DNA of 64,000 nt from Yamagishiella unicocca. Lineage: Eukaryota > Chlorophyta > Chlorophyceae > Chlamydomonadales > Volvocaceae. The position numbers were made by a program, and so were the translations under genes. Below, piece after piece: positions 10,670-22,465 of the stretch. The notes beneath the pieces were generated by a model. The model had not been told where the DNA came from and ran no database searches. It saw only the letters and a list, made by a program, of their open reading frames with translations. Positions within the stretch are counted from its first letter, which is position 1. Each line of letters begins with the position of its first letter. The stretch lies in NCBI GenBank assembly GCA_003116995.1, contig BDSL01000013.1, positions 310,001-374,000 on the forward strand, written 5' to 3'.

Positions 10670-13139
10670 ATGCGGCGTCATGGGATCATATATTTAACCA
10701 TACTTGTGGCTAAGGCGTTGTTTGTCGCGTTGGTGTTGGTCGCTCGCGAATCAGCTTGCAATACCAGCCCGGCCCTCGACGCCTTCTTCTCCGAGCTCGA
10801 CAAAAACCGCGATGGGGCCATCGACGCCAGCGAGGCCTCTCGCTTCATCGGTGGCAGCATCGGCGGCCAGGAGTTCGACGAGCCCCAGGAGGCAGCCGAT
10901 GCCGCGGCATCCTTCCTGCACAATATCGACAGCGGAGACGCCGGCCTGACCGTGTCTGTGGACGAGCTGGACGTCCACCTCCACACGGTGCTGAGCGGCG
11001 TGCGCGTGTGGGAGTGGATCCGCTACGGCTTGGGGCTGCCGCAGTACGGCGAGGCCTTCCGGCTGCACTCCATCACGCCGCTCGACTTCCCGGTGCTCGT
11101 CCAGGACAACGGCCGGGTGCTGGCGGAGGAGCTGGGGGTAGGTGGGGGAAGGGGTTTCTTCCAAGCCAGGCAGGACAGAGAAGGGACCACTTTTCATCAA
11201 TACTTGCATCATTACCATACTGGATAGAGCAGGACAGGCCGCTGGCTGCGCTTGGGGTTGTGGTTTGCGAGGCGGGGATGCGCCCGAGAGGGAGGGAAAG
11301 AGCCGGAGGGATGGGCAAGAGCAGCTGGGGTGGGCGCCAGGGTTTGGTGTCCGTATGCTGGGTGGGCTGCATCACCCGGGCGGCCCGCACCCCCCTGCAC
11401 CCGGCCACCGCCCATGGCCCCCTCCATCTCTCCCCCGTCCAACAGCGGGGTTCCTCCCAACCTCTCCCGTCCCCCCCGGCCGGTTCTTTTATTGTACCCC
11501 CCCCCCCAGGTGAGCAGTCCCTTCCATCGGGCCAAGGTGCTTAGCGCCATTCGGCGACAGATTCTCGGACTGGGCAAGCCGCCTTCGGAGCCGCTGGTGA
11601 GGGCGGGTGGTGGGGTTGGTGAGGGCGGGTGGTGGGGTTGGTGAGGGCGGGTGGTGAGAGCGGGTGGTGGTTGGTGGTGGCGGGTTGGGGGGGGGTGGTG
11701 AGGGCGGGTGGTGGTGGTGGTGTATGTGTGGTGGTAATGGTGCGCGTGTGTGGTGTGTGGGGGGGTGGGTGGACCAGCAGAAGCACGAGGGATGCACCCG
11801 CGGCGACTTGCATGGAGGCCAAGGTGGCCACTGAGGGGAGCTGCTCCAGCAGCGGGCAGGAGGAGGGGCGATGGTGGCGGGCAACGGGAGCCAGGGGCAT
11901 CGCCCTACGAGAGCAACCGGGTACCTGGCACCGGGTACCGCTAGGACCAGGGTCGTATGGCCAGCGTTGGGGTTTGGCACGAGCAGGCCGCTGCCGGGGC
12001 CAGAGAGGGGCGGCGTTACTTGTCTAGGAGCGGCGTCAGTGCGCGGTGGGTTGGGAGCTAGGCTGCAGGGGGGGGAGGGAGTCGCCGAAGCGTAGTTGCC
12101 CGCCTGCGAGCTTGGACAGCCCCGGGCTGCACACGGGCTCTCCGTCCCGCCCCGCCCCGCCCTGCCTCTCCGCTTCCGCAGCCCCCCCCCCTTTCCGCAG
12201 CCAACCCCCACCCCCACCCCCACCTCCTCTCCTCACCCACCCACCCACCCCCCCGTTTCCCAGCTGGTCGCCTGCACCGCCACCTCCAGCGCTGCCGGCA
12301 GCCGCTCCGCAGTGCGGTGGTCCCCCCCCTCCGACCCGGGCAGCCCCCCCCTCCACCGCTACGTGCTGGAGCGGGCGGCGGCGGACGGGCAGTGGCGGCT
12401 GGCGGCGGAGCTGGAGGACCCGGAGCCGGCGACAGTGGTTCTGGAGCCGGAGCAGGGGGGGGAGGGGGCGCTGGCGACAGGAGCCGGAGCCGGAGGCCAG
12501 GGGCCGCTGTACCGCGTCTCGGCCTGGAACTTGTACGGCAGGAGTCCGTACAGTACGGCTGCGTGTGGGCTGGAGCCGGAGCCGCCGCCGCCGGGGTACC
12601 CGCTGCTAGCAGCCGCGAACACGACCCTGGCTGGCGGGGCGCCGCTGGGTGGTGGTGGTAGTGGTGGTGCTGGTGGTGGCTCTGGTGGTGCCGCCCTCCC
12701 TGGAGGACGGGCGGCCGTCGCGAGGCCGAGCTGCGCGAATGCGAATGCGAAACCCAAGTCCTGGGGCTCGTTCCTGCCGGGGGCCTTATGGGGCCCGGGC
12801 GGTGACGTGTGCGCCGACGAGGAGCCGAGGCAGCAGCAGCTTCCGGCAGCTGACCTGATGCAGCTGCTGCAGCAGGGCGGGTCGCAAGGGGGCGGCAGGG
12901 GCAGTAGCGGGGGCAGTAGCGGTGACAGTAGCGGGGGCAGTAGCCGGGGCGCAGGGGCTCCCGAGCAGGGGTCACTGTCGTGGCGCGGCTGGTGGCACAG
13001 CGTGCTACTGCTGGTGCTGCCCTGGCTGCTGCGGCTGCTGCCGCTGGGGCTGCTGCAGGCCCTGGCAAGGCGGGTGCAGGGTCTGCTGCTGCGGGCGCAC
13101 GAGGCGGTGGGCAGGTCGCCGCCCGAGTGGCTGGCGCCG

Positions 13140-13170
<31 letters not shown>

Positions 13171-13660
13171 TGCTGCCCCCGCCGCCGGCGCTGCCGGCGC
13201 TGCTTTCGGGTCCGGCTCTGCTGACTCTTCCCCTGCTCGCATACCCTGCTGCCGCGGCGGCGGCGCCCGGCTCAGGCCACTCAGGCAGCGGCGATGCGAC
13301 CCCCGCCGCTGCGGGCCCGGCGGCAGTAGCAGGACCCAGTGGGACGCGGAGCGGCTGGGCGGCTGGGACGTCCGCGGGGGCGGGTACGGCATCCGTGCCT
13401 GTGCCGGCGCCGCGGCGAGGGGGGCTGCCGCCGTACCGACTGTGGGGGCCTCCGGCGGCGGCGCCGGGCCCGCTGGGGCCAGCGTACGGCGGCGGGACCG
13501 GGACCGGGGCCGGGAGCCCCCAAGACGCCGGGATACTGTACGGCGGCGGCTCCAGGGAGGGCTCTCACCACGGCTCCAGGGGCGCGGCGTCCGTCGTCTC
13601 CGCCGGCTCCCCGCCCGTCTACCCGGGGAGCCTGTCGGGCGCCGCGGCGATCTCGGTAGC

Positions 13661-13710
<50 letters not shown>

Positions 13711-15169
13711 GGCTCCAGGGGCGGACGCACCGGAGCACGAGCGCGGGTGACATCAGCGGCATGGCGGCTGAGGGAACCCCCCTTCGCTACCACCACCACC
13801 ACCCCGGCAACCACCACCACCACCTGGCAGGGTCGGCGCCCGCCCTGGAGCTCCTGGCATCGGCGGCGGGGCCGGGGGCGGGGCCGGGGGCGGCGGGGGA
13901 GGGCTGGAGCGAGGCGGGGGCGGGGGCTGAGCTCCTCGCCGCCAGCTCCGCTGCGGTCGCGGGTCGCGGCCGCGGCAAGGTGTGCGCCCTCCCCGGCTGC
14001 GGCCGCAAGCTGGACCTGCGCCACTACCGGGACTACATGCGGAGACATTACTGCGGCAGGTGCCAGCGGACGGTGTGTTTGGCGCACACGGCGTACAGGT
14101 GGGGGGGGGCAGGTGGGGGGGGCAGGTGGGGGGAAAGGGGGGGCAGGTGGGGGGGGAGGGGGCAGGTGGGGGGGTTGGCAGGTGGGGAGGGGGGCCGCAT
14201 TCCTCAGGCGGGGTCTCGTACTGCGTTGGGCGGGGAGCCGGGAAGGGCGTGACGGGTGCTGGGGGTGGGGGACTGGACTGGAGGGGTGAGCTGGCGGGGT
14301 GGCGGCTGCTAGTCCTGCACCCCGCATCCGACCGCACCCCACGGTTTTCCTTTCGTACACGGGTTTTCCTTGCATCCCGCATCCCCCCTCCCACCGCCAG
14401 AGCCCCCTCCGCCCCCCCGCGCCCCTCATCACCAAACCCCATCCCTGCCCCTGTTTTTTCAACCAAACCCTCCAGCATGCATCTCCAAACGTCTGTCCTA
14501 AACGGTTTTACTTCGTACACGGGTTTTCCTTGCAACCCCCCATTCCATGCGCGAACTATACTTCCCACGTCGTGTAAACGAGTCTTTTGTTGCAACCGCC
14601 ATTCTCCGGCACGAGCACTCAGACGCGTGTCCGGAACCTATTCGCCGGCTAGTTTCTGTTCTCCGTTTCCTATGTCGTGTAACCGGGTTTTCTCGCCACT
14701 TCACCCCACTACCGGTTCCTTTTCAGTAACCCCCCGCGACCGCCACCCCCTGCTTCTCCTCCACCCCTGCAGCCCCCACGGCCCTACCGGCTCCTGTGAC
14801 CACGTCAGCCGCTGCGTCTGCACCTCCTGCTTCACACACTTCAATCCCGCCTACCAGCTCTTCTTACTGAAGCACAACAAGCTGCAGCCGGCAGCGGGTG
14901 TGGGGTCGGTTGCGGCGCAAGGCGCGGGCTCGGGCGCTGCGGGGGCTGCTGCGACGGCGCTTGCGGGGGTTCAGGAGCAGCCCGAGGGGGCGGCGACGAG
15001 CGGAAGTGGGAATGGGAGCAGTGATGGGGCCGGCAAGAGTGCGGCGAAGTTGCTTTGGGAGAGAGCGGCGACGAAGCTGAAGGCGGTGACGCGCTTCCGC
15101 AGCAAGGGTGGCGAGGGGTACGGCGGTGGGCAGCGCTTCGCGCGGGCGCAGTCAGGCATTGGCGAATAG
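10670..15169 (+). CDS. EF-hand/SAM/FN3/membrane/zinc-finger protein with STIM-like layout
   Basis: Exons 10670-11137, 11510-11596, 12264-14098 and 14773-15169, about 928 aa. Residues ~6-28 are a signal peptide or signal anchor. A canonical EF-hand loop lies at 44-55 (DKNRDGAIDASE). A degenerate second loop lies near 87-98 (DSGDAGLTVSVD). A SAM domain at ~113-180 (VWEWIRYGLGLPQYGEAF, then exon-2 HRAKVLSAIRRQIL) is split by an intron. A fibronectin III-like domain lies at ~186-285 (RYVLERAAADGQWRL ... YRVSAWNLYGRSPYS). A strongly hydrophobic segment lies at ~422-455 (WHSVLLLVLPWLLRLLPLGL). A Pro/Gly/poly-Gln region follows (about 16 CAG near 13665). A Cys/His zinc finger lies at ~758-830 (CALPGC, HYCGRC, CVCTSC). 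Luminal EF-SAM plus one membrane pass matches animal STIM topology, but FN3 and zinc finger do not. Ca2+ sensing is inferred. Introns inside exon 3 are possible. Confidence 0.5.
11597..11710. repeat. G-rich ~22-bp tandem repeat in EF-SAM gene intron 2
   Basis: Repeats of GTGAGGGCGGGTGGTGGGGT begin at the donor itself, so several GTGAGG donor-like sites lie in tandem. Confidence 0.5.
13660..13712 (+). repeat. CAG repeat encoding poly-Gln
   Basis: Roughly 16 consecutive CAG codons between the membrane segment and the zinc finger of the EF-SAM protein. Confidence 0.5.
14330..14735 (+). repeat. Cluster of dispersed intron-end repeats (A, A, B) in EF-SAM gene intron 3
   Basis: Sense copies upstream of the acceptor at 14772: CACGGGTTTTCCTTGCA twice, CTCCAGCATGCATCTCCAAA, then TATGTCGTGTAACCGGG followed by TTTTCTCGCCAC and a C-rich tract. 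Confidence 0.5.
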
Positions 15170-15319
15170 CGCAGGTTTGTATGCTTGCATACCATGATAC
15201 ATTCTTCCAAAAAATGCACAATAGTTAGCCGTGTTAAGCCGTAATTGCCGGCTTCGTGGGGGTGCCGGGTCGTGTAGACCCTGTTCACCCCCAATAATGT
15301 TGATTATTTAGCTAGCTCA
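15170..15319 (+). other. 150-bp spacer between two same-strand ORFs
   Basis: No TGTAA poly(A) signal lies between the EF-SAM stop and the OPR start codon, although other genes here carry one. It is AT-rich. Either the first gene uses a variant signal or the two reading frames share a transcript. Confidence 0.5.
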
Positions 15320-18300
15320 ATGCGGATTGGAGCTGTACCGATCGCAAAGCCGTGCGTGCACAATGTCAGGACCCGCCTTTGTCACCCTGGACGCCAGCTT
15401 TACGGGACAGCTTCAATTAGGCTCTGGCATCGCCTAGACTGTAACATATTGAAGAATGAATCCGGTAGAGGGCTTCCTGAAACCGCGACGGGTGCCGCTG
15501 CGGAGCCGGCATCGCCAGCGCGCCTCCCTGCGCAGCTGATAACAGCAGCCATCAGCCGATCACGGGACATTCAAGAGCTTTTTCGTGTGTGCGACGTTCA
15601 CGCGGATGCGCTCAACCACATTCACGTGTCCGCCGCGCTGTCCGCGGCCGTCAAGCTGCCCGGCGCGCGTGGCCATGCCGCCGGGGACTTGCTCGACTCG
15701 TTGGCTGACCGCTTCTCCACCCTGCTTCCAATCGCCACAATCCGCGAGGTCGCGACCGTTCTGTGGTCGCTGGCCAAGCTGGGCCGCCCCGTGCCGCGCG
15801 CGCTGCTCGCCCATCTCCTCGCCGAGCAGCACCACCGCGGCCTGCTGGGCGCCGCTTCCCCGCAAGCTCTAGCCAACATAATGTGGGCCCTGGGCACGTG
15901 GCGCACGCGCGGTCCCGACCCTCTGCTGGCGCTGCTGATGGACTGCTGCAGCGACATTCTCCCTGCCTTCCGGCCTCAGGACACGGCCAACCTGCTTTGG
16001 GCGCTGGCGCGACTAGGTCACCACCCCTCCGGAGCCCTGCTGCCCAACCTGCTGGCCGCTGCGACCCGCCAGGCCGGCGACATGACCACACAGGGCCTCG
16101 CGACGTCCGTGTGGGCCTGCCGCCGACTACGCCAGCCTTACGGGCCCCTACTCCGGGCAGCAGCTGCCAGCTTCCGGGCGCAGCTGCCCTCCGCCAGCCC
16201 CACCGACGTGGCGCTGCTGACCGCCAGTCTGGCGGGACTGCGCTTCCGCAGCCCGGACCTGCTGCGGGCGGTGGCGGAGCGGTGCTGCGCGGATTTGGGC
16301 CCGGGCGCGGGCTCGGGCTGCGCGGGACGGGGCTCGAACCGCCGACCTGCGGGCGGCAGCTGGAGCGCCCACTGCCGCCAGCAGCTGCTGTGGGCGTTCG
16401 CGGCGCTGGAGTTCCGGCACGAGGCGGCGGTGCGTGTGCTGGTGGCGCCGCTGGCAGCAGCAGCAGCAGCAGCCGACGGCGCCTGGGAGCGGCGGGGCAG
16501 CAGCGGTGATGAGGGAGGCGCGGAGGACGGCGGCAGCGGCAGCCACCTGGACGACCACCCGGAGGACGGTTTCGGAGCGGAGGACGGTTTCGGAGCGGAG
16601 GATGGGGACCAGCAGCTTGCGGCGGGGGGCTCGGGTCGGCGGGCCGCGGCTCTGGCCGCCTCCACCCTGATCTGGTGCCTGGCCAAGCTGGGTTGTGGGC
16701 GGCGCGGCGGCCCCGAGCAGCGGGCGCTGCTGGCGGCGGCGGACCGGCTGTGGGCCGCCAGGGGCGCCGCTGCGCTGAGCCACTCCGCCGTTGCCGCCTG
16801 GGGGCTGGAGCGGCTGGGGCTGGGGCAGGAGCGCCTGCTGCACCTGGCATGTGAGCGGCTGGCGGAGGCGCTGGAGCGCAGCGGCAGCGGCAGCAGCAGC
16901 AGCTATGGCGGTAGCGGCAGTAGCAGCAGCAGCAGCGGCAGCAGTAGCAGCAGCGGCAGCAGCGGCAGCAGCGGCAGCAGCGGCAGCAATGGCGGTAGCG
17001 GCGATGCCGATGACGCTGCGTCAGCTGGCTCCGCCGGCGGCGCCGCCGCCCCCCGTCTGGCTGGAGGGCTGGGTCCGGGTGACTTGGATGCCGCGGTGAT
17101 GGTGCTGTGGTGCTTAGGCCGCCGAGGACCCCCACCTGCCCCCGCCGAGAAGGATGTGGGCGCCGGTATGGATGTGTATTCGCGGGTGCTGGAGGGGTTC
17201 TCCAGGGAGGCTCCCCGCCTGCTGCCGCGGCTCAGTGTACGGCAGCTGCCGCTGGTGTGTTGCGCCTACGTGCAGCTGCGCCGCTGCGACCCCGAGGTGC
17301 TGGGGGGGGCGGCAGAGCTGCTGATGGGGGGGCCGGGAGGGGGGGGCCCGGCAGCGGGCGCCGACGGGACGATTGGCGGCACCGCAATGGAGGAGGAGGA
17401 GGGCGAGGAGGAGGAGGGCGAGGAGGGCGAGGAGGAGGAGGATGGAGCTGGCGGCAGAGGCGTGGTGGGCTCGGGTGAGGCGGTGGCGGAGGAGCGCTGG
17501 CAGCTGTCGGCTCCCGCCACTAGCGGCGGCGCCACCAACACCGACGACAGCCTCAGCCCCAGCGGGAGCAGCAGCGGCGGCGGTGCCAGCGGCGGCGGCG
17601 GCGGCGGCGGTGGCGGCTCTTCCTCCTGCGGGCTAATGGGCCTTATGCCCCGCAACGGCCTGGCCATCACGCTGTGGGCGCTAGCGTCCGCCGGGTACGC
17701 CTCGCCGCAGCTCATGCAGCGAGCGGCGGCGGCCGTCACCCGGCTGTTCCCGCCTGGGGCGGCGGAGACCACCGGCCGGTCGGCCGGCACCGCTGTGGGT
17801 TCCGGAGCTGCTGCGGGTTCCGGAGCTGCTGCGGGTTCCGGAGCTGCTGCGGGGGAAGGTGCTGACGCCGCCGGTGGCGGCGGCCGCGCAGCCGCACTCG
17901 CTGTGACGGCGGCCGCCGCGGGTGCCGGTGCCTCGTCGTCATCGTCGCCGGCGGCGGCAGCCCCCACGACGACTGACCCATCGGCCGGCTGGTCAGTGGA
18001 GGCGGCGCAGCCCAGCACAGAAGCTGGTGGCAGTAGCGGCGGTGGCAGTAGCGGCGGCGGCAGTAGCGGTGGTGCTGCTGCTGCCGCGGTGCCGGCTGCC
18101 CAGGTGGGGGCGGCGGTCTCCCGCTGGGCGGCGCTCATCCTTTGGGCCTTCGCGGCGGCCGACTGCTACAATCCCGTGCTGTACGACAATCTGCTGTCGT
18201 ACGTGCTGCGCAAGGTGTCGCGGCTGGGTCCTGGCCGGGTGGCGGTGGTGCTGTGGGCTTGTGCCGTGGCGGGGCACTACCGGCGGGACGTGCTGGAGGA

Positions 18301-20722
18301 GCTGTGCGGGGCGCTGCAGGAGGGGATGGGGCTGCTGCCGCCAGCCAGCTTCACGCAGGTGGGGGGCATGAGAGGAGACCCGTGGGTCGGCACCGCGGAA
18401 AGCAAAACCGAACAGGAAACGTTTGGTACACACGTTTGGAAATGCAGGCTGGAGGTCTCGGTTTAGGGGGGAAAAAACCAACTGAACGCAGGCGGGAGCA
18501 GGGGGGGGAAAGGAGGGAAGGGGCACAATTGGGGTGTGGGATGGCTTGTCCTCGGGCCAGACTGGTGGTCAGGTCCTAACTGGTACATCGGCGGCCGTAG
18601 GGGACTGCGGGTGCGCCGAGGGGGACCCTTTGGGTTTGTCAGTCCGGGGGGGTGACATGGGCCGCAACCCCAGCGTGAGTGGGTGCCTGCGCGGAACGCA
18701 ACCGGCCGCTCCGAAACCGCCCCTCCCGGCCCCCTCCCGGCCCCCTCTCGCCCCTTTCCCCCCCTCCCCCCCTCCCATCGTCCAGTAGCATGCGCGCGCG
18801 TCCCGGTGTCTGAAGGCTATGCACCAACTACATTTCCCCAGTCGCGTTACCGGTTCTTTTATTGTATCCCCCCCCGCCTCAGGGCAACTGGGCTGCTGCC
18901 CACCTGTCCGCCGGGCTGTGCCTCAGCTGGCGGGGCCCCAGCGCATCCGAGCTGGCGGCCCTGGACCCGGGCCTCAGCCGCCACCAGGCCGCAGTACTGC
19001 TGTGGACGCTGGCGGTGCAGCAGCTGGTGCTGGCGGAGGACGTGGGGCGCTTCGGGGCGGCGGTGGACCGGCTGCTGGAGCGGGTGGCGGAGGGGAGCAG
19101 GGCACAGCAGCAGCAGCGGACGGGGCGGAGAGAGGGCGGCCGCAGGGCCGCAGCAGCAGCGACGGTAGAGGGGCCGGAGACTGCGGCGGGTGGGGCCTGG
19201 CGGGGTACGGTGGAGGCGTGGGAGCAAGACGACGAGCCGCCGGTGGCCGCTGGGGGCGTGTTTGCAACCCTCCTGGACGCAAGCGCGCAGAGGGGGCAGC
19301 AGCAGGGGCGGCAGCAGGCTGCCGTCCCGCAGGGGCAGGGGGCAATTGGAGCACCGGCGGCCCTCCTGGAGCAGGAGAGCCCCCTGGAGCAGGAGAGCCC
19401 CATGGAGCAGGAGAGCCCCCTGGAGCAGGAGGCCCTCCTGGAGCAGGAGCCCCCCCTGGAGCCCGGCGTGGCGCTCATCGTGGCGGAGGCTCTGGCTCTG
19501 CTGCTGGTCAGCCCCCAGCCCGCGGTGAGGGCCCGGGTGGAGGCGCACCTGGTCGCACTGCCCAGCCAGGAAGTACCGCCACCACCACCACCGCCACCAC
19601 CGCCGCCGGCAACGGCAATGACAACGGCGTCCGGAGGGGCGGCTGCGGCCGGAGGCCGCCGAGGGGCGGCGGCGGCGCGCAGCTCCGGATTTATTGGATC
19701 AGCATCCGGGGCCGGAGGCGGGGCCGGGGCCCTGGCTCGTGCGGCCCTGGTGTGTCAGCTGCGAGCCGCCTGGCAGCACACGCAGCGGCGCCGCCACCCG
19801 CAGCAGGCGGCGCTGGCGGCTGCGGCCCGGCAGCTGGGGTTCGCCCCGCGCCTGCTGCGCACGCACACAGCCTTCCCGCTGGCGCTGCCCACGGCGGTGG
19901 AGCTGCCTGATGCGGCTCCAGGCCCCGCGGTGCTGCTGCTGGCGGAGCGGTCCGACTTCGCGACCAACGAGGCGGGGCAGCCGCTGGGGCCGCTGTTCAC
20001 GACCGTGCAGCTGCTGCAGGTGGGCGCGGGTCTGGGCTGATGATGAGCGCTGTGATGAGTGTGCCTTTGATGAATAGTGCTGTGATGAGTGTGTCTTTTG
20101 GGCGGCAGGATACGGTAGCTGGGTGGTTGGGTGGTTGCGCACGTGAGGGGGTACGTACAGCCGGATGCGGAGATGTGAGGGCGAGTGGCATCAAGGGATC
20201 AAGGGGGAGGGCGCTGTTCTGCTCTCGGCGAAAAGGTCCGTGCGATGCGTCTTTTGGCAGCGGCCCTGGCCGCTCTGGTTGCGACGTACCACAGCCCCCT
20301 GCGCACTGGCACTACAAGGCCCCCGTTCCCCGCCATTAGGCCGCCCCTCACAACTCCCCCCCGTGCCCTGCTTCCGTGGCCCCCAGGAACGCGGGTGGCT
20401 GGTGGCGGTGGTGGTGGCCCCGCAGTTCACGTCGCTGCGGCTGGCCCCCCGCCGGGCCCGCTACCTGCGCCAGCTGCTGACGGCGGCGGGGGTGCACGTT
20501 ACGGAAGAACCCCCAACAGCAGCAGCAGCGACAGTCGGACCGGGGGTGGCGCCCGGCTCCAGCGGCAGGAGGACGCGCGGTGCTACCGCTGCTACTGCGG
20601 CTGCTGTTCCTCGGCGGCGAGCTGGAGAGCGCAGCAGCAGCTGTCGGCGGGAAGGTCGCCCGGATGGGGGGTTGGCGAGAAGACCCGGTTACACGACATG
20701 GGAGACGGAGGACAGAAAATGA
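15320..20722 (+). CDS. OPR-repeat protein with C-terminal RAP domain, probable organelle RNA factor
   Basis: Exons 15320-18358, 18883-20019 and 20387 onward. Read to the first stop (20722), it gives about 1503 aa. The N-terminus is Arg/Ala-rich and acid-poor, consistent with an organelle transit peptide. From ~residue 140 on there are about a dozen octotricopeptide-like helical repeats with the W-A-L/A-K-L-G core (ATVLWSLAKLG, LANIMWALG, TANLLWALARLG, LIWCLAKLG, ITLWALASAG, LILWAFAAAD, AVVLWACAVAG), separated by Ser/Gly/Glu-rich linkers. The last ~75 residues form a RAP domain split by an intron: AVLLLAERSDFATNEAGQPL, then RGWLVAVVVAPQF. OPR proteins bind specific organelle RNAs in processing, stability or translation; the target is unknown. 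The last 15 or so residues ([14 protein letters not shown]) come from an intron-type repeat, so exon 3 may instead end at a donor at 20655 and continue downstream. Confidence 0.5.
16890..17010 (+). repeat. AGC/GGC low-complexity tract encoding Ser/Gly linker
   Basis: In-frame AGC/GGC repeats inside the OPR protein between helical repeats. Shorter in-frame repeats occur at ~16560-16605 (EDGFGA), 17806-17862 (GSGAAA) and 19366-19465 (LEQESP). Confidence 0.5.
18359..18470 (-). repeat. Dispersed intron-end repeat, type A, at OPR intron 1 donor
   Basis: Antisense copy that starts at the donor GT itself: GTGGGGGGCATGAGAGG, then ACCCGTGGGTC. Continues to the TTTGGAAATGCAGGCTGG end at about 18450. 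Confidence 0.5.
18800..18882 (+). repeat. Dispersed intron-end repeat, type B, at OPR intron 1 acceptor
   Basis: Sense copy: GTGTCTGAAGGCTATGCACC, CGTTACCGGTTCTTTTATTG, a C run, then the acceptor AG at 18881-18882. Together with the antisense copy at 18359 it bounds this intron with inverted members of one family. Confidence 0.5.
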
Positions 20723-20745
20723 GTTGTCGGCTGGGTGGGGGAGGG
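20655..20745 (-). repeat. Dispersed intron-end repeat, type B, overlapping predicted 3' end of OPR ORF
   Basis: Antisense copy: GGCGAGAAGACCCGGTTACA then CGACATGGGAGACGGAGGAC. A GT after GGGAAG at 20655 would be a donor in the usual position for this family. Confidence 0.5.
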
Positions 20746-21099
20746 TGCAGGAGCAGGAGCGGGGGCAACGTTGGGGATAAGTGGTGGAGGTCAAGGGTGC
20801 AATGAAATTAGCAGATGAGGGTGGTGTGTGTGTTGTGCGCCAGGGCCAGGCGGGGGTTGTGGTGCCAGGCGGGGGTGTGAGGGCCCTGGCGCGCAGACTG
20901 CCAGATGCGTTGACAGGAGCACGTGGGGTAGGACGGCACTGCTCAGCGACACTGCTTCTTGGTTTTGCTGCTTAAGTTCGCGACTGAGGTGGTCGATGTA
21001 GCTGTGATCACCACCAACATCTCAGCTCGCATGACGCCGGTAGCCGCGCGTGCGTGCGCATGCGGGCTGGTAACCTCCCGGCGGCTGCGAGCATGTCCA

Positions 21100-21104
21100 T
21101 GTAA
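21100..21104 (+). terminator. TGTAA poly(A) signal, probable OPR gene 3' end
   Basis: First TGTAA after the OPR reading frame, about 380 nt beyond its first stop. Confidence 0.5.
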
Positions 21105-22409
21105 GAGAAAGCCGTGCGAACCTGGCGCTACTGCAAAGGAGGGAAGACGACGACGACGATGAACCTTTCCTCTCCAATACGTGCACACCGCTCGTGGTAG
21201 CACAGAACCACGCTGCACTGCAGCGCCAGCGCTCCTCCCACGGCGCTCAGTCCGGGGCCCCTCCGACCGCCTGCAGCACCGCACCCACCCACCCACCCCC
21301 CGCAGGCGCCCCCCGCAGGCGCGGCCGCCCTGGCCCGCCCTGCTTCCTAACGGACGCAGCGGAAGAGGGAAGGGTGGTGTGTGGGTGGCATGCACAGCCG
21401 CACCTGATCCCACCCCTGCCTCCTGACCCACCGGTATGCGTGTGCTTGTGCGATCAAAGTACACGCATACACAACGTAACGTCTTCTCGCTGCCCTACGC
21501 TCCGACCGACACGCTCGCGGCATTCGTGCAGGTGGCTCGCCACCACCCCTGCTGCCCCCGGCGTCAATAATACAGCCACCCGCGCCCTTCCCAGTCATCT
21601 ACTTGTTGGAGGGGACTGCGTGCAGCTCATGACTCACCAGCTGAGACTGCGTGCAGCTCATCACCCACCATGGCTGGGGCGCGCAACCCTTCCTATGCCA
21701 CAACTGTCAGCGGCCAGGCGGAAAACCCTTGGAGCTGCCCCACTGACAGCATCGGCATGTGTACGTTAGAACACAGTTATGGACGAACAGCACCCCGCAG
21801 ACCCGCAGCACACCGCACCTCGTTGCCCGCTCACCGCACCTCCTGATCGCCACTGCCCGCAACAGGGCCCCCACCGCCAGCTGGTTCAGGTCGGCCCAGC
21901 AGAGCCCAGCACGGCGTCACCCGGGCCGTAGCAGGGCTGCAGCAGCCGGCCCCCCGCGCCGCCTCCACCGGCACCATCGGGGCATACAAATGCGACACAC
22001 CCCTATGACATGATCTTTTACCCCCCCCTCCAGCATGCGCCCACAACAATGCGTCCGAAGACAATGCGCCAGCTACTATACCGATGTCGTGTCAAGCTGT
22101 GTTCATGCCACATCCCGCGCCTCGGCACTCACCAAATTCGCAATCACCATCAATATCACCATCACCATCACGCAGCGCTTCTCGCTGTCAGTTAGTTCCC
22201 GTCAGCTGCCAACGCGCCAACGCCTACACCTGTGTGTTGGCAGGCACCGGTATGCCGAGTGACGATGAGACCTCCGGTCGCTGCAGCCCCACTCCGCCCT
22301 ACTCCGGCCCCCCCGCCCGGCAGTGCGTCGCTGGAACGCCCTGCCGTACAAGATGCAATCGCTCCTTAGAACAGCCTCCCCCCCACGACCCACCGACCCC
22401 CCCACACAC

Positions 22410-22465
22410 ACCCCTGTCCTAAGCGGTTTTTCCTGGCATCCACGGGTCTTCCTCGGGCCCCCCAC
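22410..22465 (+). repeat. Dispersed repeat, type A fragment
   Basis: Carries CCTAAGCGGTTTTTCCTGG and ATCCACGGGTCTTCCTC just beyond the proposed stop of the acidic-protein gene, antisense to it. Confidence 0.5.

Noticed and set aside
12058..13392. 444-codon open frame on the minus strand
   Set aside because: Antisense shadow of the EF-SAM protein's GC-rich exon 3; composition is Arg/Pro/Ala noise and no domain is visible.
20723..21800. Several 80-190 codon frames after the OPR gene
   Set aside because: Low-complexity His/Pro/Arg peptides in overlapping frames; none shows a domain or splice structure.
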